From NCBI GenBank assembly GCA_963573305.1, contig OY754329.1, forward strand, positions 61,563,084 through 61,627,083: a stretch of 64,000 nt of DNA, written 5' to 3'. The notes beneath the pieces were generated by a model. That model was not told the origin of the DNA, ran no database searches, and worked only from the letters and a program-made list of their open reading frames with translations. This document shows positions 47,801-57,872 of the stretch, in pieces; position 1 is the stretch's first letter; each line of letters starts with the position of its first letter. Source of the stretch: Pyrrhosoma nymphula (Eukaryota > Arthropoda > Insecta > Odonata > Coenagrionidae). Position numbers and translations under genes: made by a program.

Positions 47801-48348
47801 TCACGCACCTGAGGTATTAAGCGTAATATCGGTTGAAAAACACTTCTTTTTTTTAAGGTTTGATTCAGAGTTGAAGGATGCAGGATTTTCCTCAATAGGA
47901 AGCAACGCTGATTGACGATGCAGGAGTGTAAGACAAGCCGCATATCCAGCATTACGGCGAGCATATATCAGGCAACATCACGAAGGCACGCGACAACCGC
48001 ATTCGATTGACGAAGACGAGGAATTCCGTGAATCACAGTGGGTGTTTTGTTGGCCTTTTTCCCTGGTAACACTACATCAGCGTCTAACTAATAGAGAAGA
48101 CGTCATCGGATTCTCTCGCGCACTTGTTCGGGAGAAATTGCCCACGCAGCGGAAAACGTCAGCGACGCGGAAGAAGGCTGAGCCATATCCGTCCGCCCCT
48201 CACCCACGGGTCCACAGTTCTCATCTCCTCCCCCCTCTATCCTACCCCTTGGGGTGGCGCTTAACATTTCATTCGTCATTTTAATGCCAATATTATATTG
48301 TGGGTAATGCCTCATGGAAAACAACTGCGTAGTGGAGTTTTGCAAGAT
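44856..48348. other. Noncoding stretch, no gene recognised
   Basis: Mostly AT-rich. A CpG-richer segment at 45700-46215 has open frames of 63 and 104 codons without domains. The GC-richer part at 47980-48250 likewise shows none. Confidence 0.45.
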
Positions 48349-48492
48349 GCATTGAAAGCATTTTTAATGGTATATTTCTTTGGAGGGGAAAAGACTAAAA
48401 ACGGTACACCTTTGCTAGACGCATTGAAAGCATGTTAATGGAATATTAATTTGGAGAGGATAAGGCTATAAATGGTACATTTTTTCACGTAT
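48349..48492 (+). repeat. Diverged 72-bp tandem duplication
   Basis: Two units begin GCATTGAAAGCAT (48349 and 48421) and align with roughly 80% identity through GGTACA. Confidence 0.8.
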
Positions 48493-48530
48493 TGCAATTC
48501 GATACATTATTTTGTTTTAACACATACTTC

Positions 48531-48814
48531 AAATGCAGAGACAAGATACGGGAGACTTCGATTCATCGGCAAGTTCTTGAAATAGTTGCTATGGGGACAC
48601 ACCGTAGGATGTTCTACCCTAGTAGACGCATATTTAGAGCCATCTCTCAATGAAACAAATCATTTGAAATAAGCAGTAAATGGATTTAATTTTCATGGTT
48701 CAATATGAGACTAGAATGCGTCTATTAGGGTAGAACATCCTGTAGTGTCTCCATAACAACTACTTGGACAACTTGCCCTTGAAGCGAAGTCTCCGTATCT
48801 TGTCTCCGCAATTT
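48531..48814. mobile_element. 284-bp foldback element with ~98-bp inverted arms
   Basis: The left arm (48531-48630) contains GAGACAAGATACGGGAGACT and GGATGTTCTACCCTAGTAGA. The right arm (48717-48814) carries the complements in reverse order with about 85% identity. The central ~85 bp is unique. No coding capacity. It lacks the CTTTCCC head and hammerhead-like core of the snapback elements, so it is probably a different MITE/foldback family. No clear target-site duplication. Confidence 0.8.
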
Positions 48815-50137
48815 ATGTAAAACGGTAAACATTCAATGGAAAAATAATTAGTCAGGGAAAGAAGACTTAGATGACAGTCAAAAGATGAGAAAGAAGAAAG
48901 AGGAGGGTGAAGGTTTTGAAAAAGTATTTTCAGCTTACCTAGGTGATCTTCGACCTCAACTCTGTGTATTATATATTCTCTTTAAAACCTAGGTGTGAAT
49001 TTATTTACATGTTTTATTGTATCATTAATAATATCCACTTGTTCTGTTAGTATTAGTTGATTTCATTTTGTTAAAGGACTTTCGGTATTGGGAGAAAAGG
49101 CAGGGCAATGGTTTTTCTGTGAGTAAAAACGCACATTTCATCATTTTACCGGCGCGGTGTTACCAGCCGGCTGGAAGTACATTCTGGGGTCCCATAGCAT
49201 AAAGGCGCGTTCATTTCCCGATAAACTTACACTTTGAAGAGGAGAGGCCGAGATAAAAAATATGCATAAAGAATAATGGAAACTTGCCTCGTGTGCTAAT
49301 CGGTTGATCGCTTGTTGGTTGTGTTCCAACGCCAAAAGTAATTGCTCGCCAGACTTTCTCTCTTGCCAAATGGCGCCTAAAATTTACTATGACATTCTTA
49401 GATCATCTCAAGATTCTGAGAAGAACGTCAAGTTGCCATTTTTTATTACTAGTTTGTTTCATAAGTAGACATTTTAATGACGTGCAAATGACTCTCAAGG
49501 GAAATCATGGCTTTAAAAGTGGCGTAAATTAGGTGTTATCCCTTCCAATTTTACGAATGAGAGTTCAACTGAAAATACGTCAAAACCTTGTACATACCAC
49601 GTTTCCTCATACTCGTATTTAAGTTAGATTTCATTTCCTATGGAGTGAAATAATTGTGCTGGAGCGGGTGTTTTGCGACAGCTGATTTTATGAGCAGCTT
49701 AGCGGAGCGATTAGGTTAATATCCAAAGGTGAACCAGTAGCTTGCTCCCCATAGATTGCTATCTTTATCTATCTTTTATTTCATCCAGAAATCTGCTCAA
49801 AAGCTTGTTTCCTATATATAAATACAATGTTTTGTATCTGATTAGTTATATATATTACATTATTTACTACTATCATTATTTTTTCGAATTCTGAAACCTG
49901 TATGTGTATTCAATTCCTAAATTTACCTATATTGTATTTTATAAACTGTAATTTATACTTCTTGATGGTGATGATATTAGCATTATCTTGCAATACAAGT
50001 TGTGCGATGCCCATAATGAAGGCCGTAATCGATATTATCTGTAAGTTTGAAGAAGTTTTTAAATGAGAGTTCGCCCGAATTTCTTAGCTGCCTTCAATTC
50101 TATCCTTGAGCGTAAAAAAGTTATTCTTTCCATAGTC
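48815..50137. other. AT-rich noncoding stretch, no gene seen
   Basis: Nothing recognisable on either strand. Confidence 0.5.
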
Positions 50138-50571
50138 ATACACTACGTTTACCAATCGATCTCAGATCGATCTGACCGGCTCAGCTCGGTATGGTAAACG
50201 GAGCGGTCTGGCCAGATCGATCTGAGAAGCGAGCCGAGTCAGCCCGCTTTCCCTAACCGGTCTGAGATCTCAGATCGTTCCGAAGAGGTCGGAGCGTGGC
50301 GCTCATCGTTCTTCTTTTGGTTGCCGACGGTAAACAAAATATAGTCGATATCCTTTACGGCGTGACTTGTTGTAAGAAGGGAAAGGAAAGAAATGTGTGG
50401 CTGAAATACGCAAGAAATCTCAAAATAATTCAAACTACTGAAAGCGATAGTTCAATATCGATATTTTCAGACCGTGTTGACAAACCAGGGGATCTGAGTC
50501 AGCTCGCTGCTGAAGTTTCAGATCGGTCTGAACTCAGACCGATCTGAGATCGATTGGTAAACGTAGTGATA
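50138..50571 (+). mobile_element. 428-bp MITE with ~29-bp terminal inverted repeats and 3-bp duplication
   Basis: The left terminus CACTACGTTTACCAATCGAT (50141) and the right terminus on the minus strand (50568 leftwards) are identical for the first ~29 bases, continuing through CTCAGATCG. ATA flanks both sides (50138-50140 and 50569-50571). GATCTGA/TCAGATC blocks repeat in both subterminal regions. A + strand frame (50296-50547) contains RNVWLKYARNL, faintly like the RxxWxRxW start of Harbinger transposases. A 3-bp duplication would suit PIF/Harbinger, although ATA is not its usual TWA target. Confidence 0.75.
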
Positions 50572-51544
50572 GGAACTTGACGTGCGCTAACCATTTGATT
50601 AATTATCCTATTGCCACCAGTTTGACTTCTAACGACACTACGATGTGAGATGGTCGGCAATGTTGGGGAATTCTAAGACTTTAATTTTCGACTCCTGGAC
50701 GTGAATCGTTACGTATAAGATTGATGGCCTTGTGTTCATTCAGTAGCGCTAAGTTCAATGGATCCGTTTTACGATGATTGTTCGAATAGTGTATCCACCG
50801 AGAAGATCCCTATCACACCATTTAGTTTTGCTTTGCCCTCTTGGTTTTACTTCACTTGGTTTAATATATACCCCAAAATATTTACTTTCTTAGCTGTGCT
50901 ACCCTCTTGTCAATTCTATGGCTGTATCCTTTCCAATTTAGCTATTAGACCGCGTCCTTTTAAAATGGTAAGAGGTCTAGTATCTATCGCTGAGGCTATC
51001 CTTTCATCTCTTCAACCCAACCTATCGTTTGCTTTGCTTGTCTATTTATTTATTTGATGAAGCGTCTCCCTCGGCTGACATTCTTAGAAGGGCAATCACT
51101 CAATTCGATTCCTCTACCTAGTGTAAACCGATAAGATAAACTTGTGCACCGTATCCGGTTGTGCACGGACGCTTCTCACCTGAACAAACAATTTTGTCTT
51201 TTTCATTACCCGATTCAGGCAATATGTATAAATTGGGAATTCTCCATTTTGAAAATAAATCGATGTAATTTATTTAGTATTAAATTGAATAGTGAAATTT
51301 AATAGGAGTATATTTCGAATCTTCGTTTTTATTTTTTCTGCTGAATTAATGTTTTGCCGTCGAGTTAGTAACTGCATAATGCGACCGACGATTGCGGTCG
51401 TTTTCGTTAGGAGTGAGGAATTGGTGGACGCTTGATTTGGGCAAGATTGCAAGGAAGGACGGAGAGAAACTTGGGAGTCGGCATTACACAACCTACTTTT
51501 ATCAAAATTGGACCCACCCATCCGGCAGGCGTTTTCGTATTTTT
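50572..51544. other. Noncoding stretch, no gene seen
   Basis: A 99-codon frame (50758-51057) has hydrophobic stretches but no recognisable family. Otherwise nothing. Confidence 0.45.
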
Positions 51545-51670
51545 CACGCATTACTCAATTAGAGATCGGGGTTGCAAGGAAAACCCGGAAACCGCCGGCA
51601 TTCGACCCCAGGGTCTCGGCATGGACAGTCAGAGGGGCTTATTACCTTGACAATCCGATCCCCATCAGCC
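51545..51670 (-). repeat. tRNA-derived SINE fragment
   Basis: On the minus strand, GGATCGGATTGTCAAGGTAA could be an A-box region, and CCCTGGGGTCGAATGCCGGC is a good B box, followed by a C/T-containing body. The edges are approximate. Confidence 0.5.
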
Positions 51671-53374
51671 CTACTATCTTCCAAGTAAAGGTGAAGCTGT
51701 GAATCTGCTCAATACTAACTTTTTTGGAGTTTAAAAAAAGTTCTTTGCACATCGGCCAAAAGCCATGTTTTCCTTTCCATTATGGACTGTTTTAATATAA
51801 AATGGAAAATTTAATGGAGTAATAAGTAATAATCTGAATTATTTTGTGTATAGCCGTTAATTATAGCAGATTTTCAACTTTACCTTCCATGTTACTCTAT
51901 TTCCTTAATAATAAATTGTCAAGTTTTGTCACTTTTATTGAACCTCGTTAATTTACATCACAATACGTGGAAATTCATCATGAACAATATCAGACAAACA
52001 GACTGGGACTCGTATCTGGTTTTTCCGATTACTGTGCGAATGCATCTGGCAACACTCGAGCTGCACACTGCATTCGGGAGTTCTGGATAGGAATACCGGG
52101 GAAATCAAGTGTTTTTTTTACTGTGAATTGCCTTGCTCCTGCGCACGAGACTACATGCAATTCTCTTCATGCCATTTCGCAATGAAATATATAGTTGTTG
52201 ATTTAATCTAAATTTAAGTCCCTCTTTAGGAACTGGGAAGTTCCTGTGAACCCAGCATTACTATTACTCGGAGTCATGTTGGTAATATTGGATCAACTTA
52301 CTCCAGAAATCGCTATCCTTCGTCACAAGGCGGCGTAGTCAATGTAAGTCATAATCATCATCATTTAGTATACTGCCAATTGATTGGTTTTTTCATATTG
52401 GACAGCCTTTGCGTTAGTTACCCGATTTCGGGATGTTTACCCACTCCTCTCTTTCTTGTAGCTATCACTTAGCTTGTACTCGCCGTTAAATTTATCTTTA
52501 GCCCCTCGTACTTTCTGCCTCCTCACTGCAGTCAAACAGTGTCTTCCTTCTTCTTCCGTTCTAAGTAAACATTCCCCCTCAATCATCTCCTTTTATATTC
52601 CGTCCTCTCTCCTCTCAGTTCCGTCTTTCATTTGGATCTCATTCCGTCCCCTCTCAATACATCCTCCATCCGCTTTTGTTGTATTCTCCGAATTCCCGCC
52701 TCCAATCTCCTTCCCTTCCCCACCATCTTGAACGCTTCCTCGTTTGTTCCGCGCGAGTGATGAAGAATGTGGCGATTGTCGCTCCATCATTCTCGTTTCA
52801 TTTCAGGATCAACGAAGCCCCTTGCGGATTTGTAAGCGCCTTTTTAAGGAAGTTCCACTGACAATGAGACTGCGTCAGTCAAAACTAATTCTGAATTCCA
52901 CCTTTTCGTTTTCATTGTTTAAAAATACCGCTTTCACCGATGACAGGCTTCAGCTATTTGGAAAAAAACTAAGGTGTGTAGATCAATGGACGAATATCTT
53001 TTTTATGAACAATTTCTCCAGCCAAAGGAACAGACTGCCGCGCCATTTCTGTTAAATTATATCATGACTTCGGTTACTGTAGTTAGATGCTATTAACTCA
53101 CAAAATAAAATAGATTTGTTACTTAATTTTATCACCATCCAATTCCGTGGCAGAATTCGCTTCTTCTTGAAATTAGTTTTCCGTGAAGATGGAATTTTTA
53201 TTTTGTGGAAAAACGCTAATTTTTCCCTAACTCAATCTGGCATTGAATACCGTGCACTTTCAAGTTCAATTCGCACAAATAATTGCGTTGAAAGGTTGGA
53301 TTTTGTTGTTCATGTTCTACAGTGGACGCGCTTTTTTATAAGTAGTCAGACTATGAATTAATTACATTTAAGTT
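51671..53374. other. Noncoding stretch, no gene seen
   Basis: Includes a long C/T-rich segment (52440-52740). Near 52000-52020, ACTGGGACTCGTATCTGG could be a T-arm remnant of a SINE. No recognisable coding frame. Confidence 0.4.
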
Positions 53375-53510
53375 GAGAAATCACAAAAATGGGCAAATTC
53401 CACAAGTATAATATTTATTAAAACTTATTCTACTTGTGGAATTTTCCCATTCTTGTGATTTCTCAGTGACGTTTCGTTTCCACACAATATCGCCTCAATC
53501 TTCAGAATTT
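53375..53510 (-). repeat. 34-bp-arm palindrome with adjacent hammerhead-like motif
   Basis: GAGAAATCACAAAAATGGGC through CACAAGTA (53375-53408) pairs with 53431-53464 with about two mismatches across a 22-base loop. Immediately to the right the minus strand reads CTGAAGATTGAGG, then GGAAACGAAACGTCACTGAG, again CTGANGA...GAAAC. It is plausibly another relative of the snapback elements, but the hammerhead-like stem is weak. Confidence 0.5.
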
Positions 53511-53611
53511 GTATATTTATGTTACTTGACGGTGGAACCACCTTAATTCGTCATGCTTCCTGAATCTCAAATCACGTCGTTCCTCCCAAGAAATGAGCGA
53601 TCCGCACTCCA

Positions 53612-53715
53612 ATCTTCCAGAACACGCCCTCATCTCTCTCCCCATCCTCATCTCCACCGCTCCTCATCTCCGCCACTCCTCCCACGCCCCTCCCCCCACT
53701 TCCCCTCATTCCCTT
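53612..53715 (+). repeat. Pyrimidine-rich tract
   Basis: About 100 bases almost entirely C and T (purines on the minus strand). Low-complexity sequence; the Glu/Gly-rich minus frame across it is not a gene. Confidence 0.7.
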
Positions 53716-54225
53716 CTCTTCGTCGCGGTGGAAAAAATCCTCAAAAACTACCATCCAGACGGACGGGGTTGATTTTCTTTTCTTATCTTTTTAGTTTTCC
53801 CTTCGAGACGTTCTATTATTAGATTGACTGACTGAACGCACGCACAAACTCTTGCGCGCCACCAGACAGTTGAAAGTTTGGACGGGAATTCTCATATGGC
53901 CAAAACGAAATGAAGCGGTTGACTATATATATTAAAAAAACATCGGCAACGGCGGCCTGTGGAAGGCGGACAGTCACCGATCATTAAGTTGCGTAGGAGG
54001 ACTTGAAGTTTTATTTGCGTTCTCACCTTCGTCTTCGTGGCCGTGTAATGTAAATATGAGGGCCGGGAAGCGATTGATGCACTGGTGCTGCCCTGCAGTG
54101 GGACGGCATCGCTTATCCCTTTCAGAACTAAATTTTCCTGGAGGGGATAAAATCTCAGGCTTTAATTTTGGAAATTTTTCATTCCGAAATGAAAGGCTTA
54201 AAAGTTACATTCTCACTATTTGATA

Positions 54226-54306
54226 TTTGATGACCTTGGTTTCGTTGCAAAGCAACATCACCAACTGATATTGTTGCTTTGCAACGGAACTATGGCCGTC
54301 GTCAAT
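54226..54306 (-). mobile_element. Snapback element 5 (short), hammerhead-like core
   Basis: ACCTTGGTTTCGTTGCAAAG on the left pairs with CTTTGCAACGGAACTATGGC on the right, and the outer edges TTTGATGAC / GTCGTCAAT also pair. The minus strand reads GGTGATGTTGCTTTGCAACG followed by AAACC, close to the centre of element 3 (TGATGATGTTG...CAACGAAACC), so elements 3 and 5 look like one subfamily. Confidence 0.55.
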
Positions 54307-54590
54307 AAAAGAACGTGGTGGAGATTGCTGTTTTAAGCTCCCTGCTCGTTCTAAGGACTAAAGAGCAGGTTTGTTGGCTGACTATTCCGAGAGGTGACCG
54401 TCATCTGAGGTGATTTGCTCCATTAGGGATTGGTGGGTCGGAATGATTTGGAAGGGGTATTGTGGGAAATGAGGAAAGGGTGGAGAGAAAACCGCCACCG
54501 GCAATTGCATTCTCTGAACGTAAGGTGCCAAGGAGTTCACGGTTTAGCGTCGGATGGAGTTCTGCACTTGAAATGCTATCCACTCAGCCC

Positions 54591-55468
54591 TTAGGACATG
54601 CCGGGGGCCCTGGGCACACAAAAATTTGGGGCCCTGTTGGAAAGTAAAAAAAGGGAATTCATTCATTACAGTAATCTACCGGTTAGAGGTAGGTTGAAAT
54701 GAAAGTCAGAGAATGTCCAGCGAACTCTTACACGTGCTGTGCCCTTTCTACCTCTTGTATTTCTTCCTTCATCTCAGCATAAGTCCTACCTTTCTTCATC
54801 CCGTCCATAAAACCGATTCTCTTCCTTCCCCTTCCCCGCTTACCCAACATCCTTCCCTCTATCACGACCTTCAGCAAACCATTGTCCCTCATTACCCCTT
54901 CCAGCCACATACCCTGCATTCCCCTAATCTCATCTATAAGTTTCCTCTCCTCGCCCACCATGTCAAGCACTTCCTCATTTGTCTTCCTTTCCGTCCAACG
55001 CACCTTCTCCATCCTCCTCCACACCCACATCTCAAAAGCCTTCAGCCTATTTTCGTCTTCCTTTCTCAAGGTCCACGTTTCCGCCCCATACAACGCCACA
55101 CTCCATATCAAGCTCTTTACTAGCCTCTTTTTTACATCCTTACTTAAGGTCCCCGTCATCAGCTCCCTTCTATTATTGAACGTAAAAGGGAATAACAAGA
55201 AAAAATATTTTTCTGTTATGATTTCATATTTATTATGCTTATGGCGCAGTTAATCAGTTTCACCAAATAGCTAATAATACGTATTTATTATTGTTAAAAT
55301 GTTCACTGTTCACTCTCTAGAAAAAATTGAAAATCTGACGGTAATTTTAGTAGGTATTTACTTGAAAACCGAAAAAAATTAGCTCCTTTTTTTAGCTAAG
55401 CAAATACATCGGCATTTCGGGGTCCCCGTGAGGTCGGGAGCCCTGGGCTAGAGCCCCGTGTGCCCTAA
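54591..55468 (+). mobile_element. hAT-like element hosting a retrotransposon tail
   Basis: The left end TTAGGACATGCCGGGGGCCC (54591) and the right end on the minus strand TTAGGGCACACGGGGCTCTA (55468) align as imperfect inverted repeats, both leading to CCC(T/A)GGGC. Such G/C-rich ends with GGGGCCC-type blocks occur in non-autonomous hAT elements. The interior is largely occupied by a minus-strand non-LTR tail, suggesting nesting. No 8-bp duplication could be confirmed, so the assignment is tentative. Confidence 0.4.
54728..55180 (-). pseudogene. Non-LTR reverse-transcriptase C-terminus, open frame (family C)
   Basis: An uninterrupted minus-strand frame of about 150 codons (open to 55198) reads LSKDVKKRLVKSLIWSVALY, GAETWTLRKEDENRLKAFEM, WVWRRMEKVRWTERKTNEEV, then VVIEGRMLGKRGRGRKR, ending EVERAQHV and a stop at 54728. 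This is the well-known segment after the polymerase core of insect non-LTR elements (YGAETWTL...W.WRRM..V.W.....NEEVL). The catalytic YADD region and the endonuclease are missing, so it is a 5'-truncated copy, but the lack of stops suggests it is fairly young. Confidence 0.85.
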
Positions 55469-55599
55469 TGGTAAAGACAGTATTGCACTCAGCATCCTAA
55501 TAGAGATATGTATTGAGATATGATATATGTATGACTGTGGAGCCTGGGTGATCACCATAGACCTAGTAAGAAGGTTGAGAGCTGTTGAAATGGATTAAC

Positions 55600-55921
55600 C
55601 TAAGAAGTGCTACGGTATTGCGCATAGAAAAAGTTACTAACAAGGAAATCTGCAAACGTATGGGAAGACAGAGAATGTAATCGACAGAATTGAGAAGAAA
55701 AAACTGCGATGGTTTGGTCATTTGTTAAGAATGCCAGAAAACCGATGGCCCAAACAAATCTTCCAGTAGAATCCTCCTGAACGAAATAAACGAGGTTGAC
55801 CTAGACAGCTGTGGATGGAAGGAATTAGAAAAGCTATGGGTAATAGAGAGCTAGAGGAAGAAACAGCCCAGGGTAGAGGCTTGGAGAAGGAGATAGGACA
55901 GACAACATTCAGCTGTATGAT
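55600..55921 (+). pseudogene. Non-LTR reverse-transcriptase C-terminal tail (family D)
   Basis: After a decayed beginning the frame gives IEKKKLRWFGHLLRMPENRW, PKQIFQ, a stop, NPPERNKRG, then RQLWMEGIRKAMGNRELEEE and GLEKEIGQ. This is the RWFGHxxRMPExRWPKxIFxWxPPxRRxRGRPRxxWxxGIxxAM... ending of another insect non-LTR family, distinct from the tails elsewhere in the window. One nonsense codon lies after IFQ. A hAT-type MITE has inserted at its 3' end. Confidence 0.8.
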
Positions 55922-56129
55922 CATAGGCGTGTCCAAGGCAGGTGCCACTGGTGCCGTGGCACCACCACTAGATCGAGATTCTTTTCTAAGTTATTCCCTT
56001 TTTCCCGACTCTTGGCGGCTGGACGGCAGAGAGCTAGAGACTCTGTTCACTTTATGTTTCTACTCCTGGCACCACCACTATTCCTGGCACCACCACTTCT
56101 GTAGTCGTGGACACGCCTATGTGTATGAT
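55914..56129 (+). mobile_element. 200-bp hAT-type MITE with perfect 8-bp TSD
   Basis: TGTATGAT at 55914-55921 is repeated exactly at 56122-56129. The enclosed 200 bp has terminal inverted repeats CATAGGCGTGTCC at both ends (13 of 13), with GGTGCCA/TGGCACC and GGCACCACCACT motifs repeated inside. An 8-bp target duplication and a CA...GGCG-type terminus are hallmarks of hAT superfamily non-autonomous elements. It is inserted at the 3' end of the family D retrotransposon tail. Confidence 0.9.
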
Positions 56130-57280
56130 ACGCATTCATGTGTGTGCTATGGAACATAGACATTGTGTATTGGCACTATCAAGTCCAAAAAAAGTTAATA
56201 TTAAAATCTGCGCTACCTCGAAAGATATAGGCTATGAACATTTTGGCTCTGAGCCTGGTGAGTTTTTTTTTCAAGCTCGATGCATGGCTCTTCTCAGAAG
56301 GTATTTATCAGACGATACTCTTGTATACCCGAATGTACCCAGGTTCATACATTGCTATTTTAAGTTGCCAGTTGCGGCATATGAATATCCTTTTGGAAAA
56401 GCGTATCAAATCTAAAGAATATCATTGGTTTTCTCACGCTATTAAGAACGCCTTGGCAGAAAGTTGTGGAAGATTAAAGCATTACCATTGATGCACTAAC
56501 CTTACGTGCCGCTTTAAATTTGATGACACCTTAATACTTCTTCATTTCTTCTTCTAAGTACCTTGCCTTGAGTTATAAGCTTTTGGATGGTAGTTAAAAA
56601 AAAGATCCCATCCCATTTTAAGCGCCTATAACCTCGATTTTCCCGTTCATAAACGACAGTTATTTTCATCTCCTGTACGTGACTGCTCCTTTTTAATTGC
56701 CCTTAATACGATGCATCACTGAAAGCGAGTGTTTACGTGGCTTATATACTAGCGAATTGCCTAGTTACTCACCCCAAGGATTCATGCCGTGAAACAAAGT
56801 GCAATTTAATTACGCAAGATTTGCTGTTATAAATAATTACCTCGGAGTACTCTTGAGTTCGTTGTGACGTTTTCGCTGGGCATGCAGGAAGAGTCGAAAA
56901 TAGCTTTTAGTTCCAATCGAAGTAATTTTAAAGCTCTTAAGTAAATCGATATTTTAATTTTCTTGCTGATAAGATAGGTTAATGGTTCTTCGATTTTTAT
57001 GCTTACCTTTCGTCTGAATTCCGCGTTGGATGATGGATTTTCAACTTAACACCGTAAATTTATGACAACTGGTTTCGACGTTAAATAAGTACTCATGAAA
57101 AGTTACGAAGTTTTTACAATTTTAAGTGGTTGAGGAGGCATTTTTTCACGAAATGTATTTATTTTGTTTACTAGATACTATGATTCTTATATCGACGCAT
57201 GGCGTGGACGCTGCTTGGAGCCTCTTTGAAACAAAATTCGTTGAGAAGACATTTTATGAGCTTGTCTATTCAAGTACATG
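56130..57280. other. AT-rich noncoding stretch, no gene seen
   Basis: Nothing recognisable on either strand. Confidence 0.5.
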
Positions 57281-57872
57281 GATGAGCTTTTTACCATTTT
57301 TAGTTCTAAATACTAAATATTTACGTGGAAACTTCAAAAACTTGGCTTTTAATGTGATTACTCACCCTGTAAAGTGCAGAAGGCGTAAAAGTAATTTGTG
57401 TGGAGTCACCTGTTTATTATAGAAATATTCTCTTGCTTGACTTTGCTTAATCGTTCCCTATGAAAATATTTAATGTGAGTGGACCTATGCTCAACTGTGA
57501 GAAAAGTGCTATATAATGCTTCGCATCATTCTTAATGTCCACTCAGACATTTACTTTTTATGAGCATACCTCTCATTGCTTGTACTTATGGTACAGTGGC
57601 GATGAGCTTTTTGCCGTAATTAGTTCTAAATGCTAACATTTTTGCGGAAACATCCAGAGCTTGTCTTTTAATGTGATTATTTATATCTGCAAAGCCCAGA
57701 AGGTGTACAATTAATTCGTCCGATGTAGAATGTCTATTATAGAAAGAGTCTTTTATTAGACGTAGCTTTATCGTTTCCTATGAAAGTATTGGATGTGAGT
57801 GACCAATCGTGGGTTTAGAGACAAGCGCTCTTTTTAATTCTCTCTATCATTCCAAATGTTTACTGTGACATT
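57281..57872 (+). repeat. Diverged 320-bp tandem duplication
   Basis: Two units starting GATGAGCTTTTT (57281 and 57601) share the phrases TTAGTTCTAAATRCTAA, TTTTAATGTGATTA, GTCTATTATAGAAA-like and CCTATGAAARTATT in the same order. Identity is moderate, so the duplication is old. No open frame spans either unit. Confidence 0.75.
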
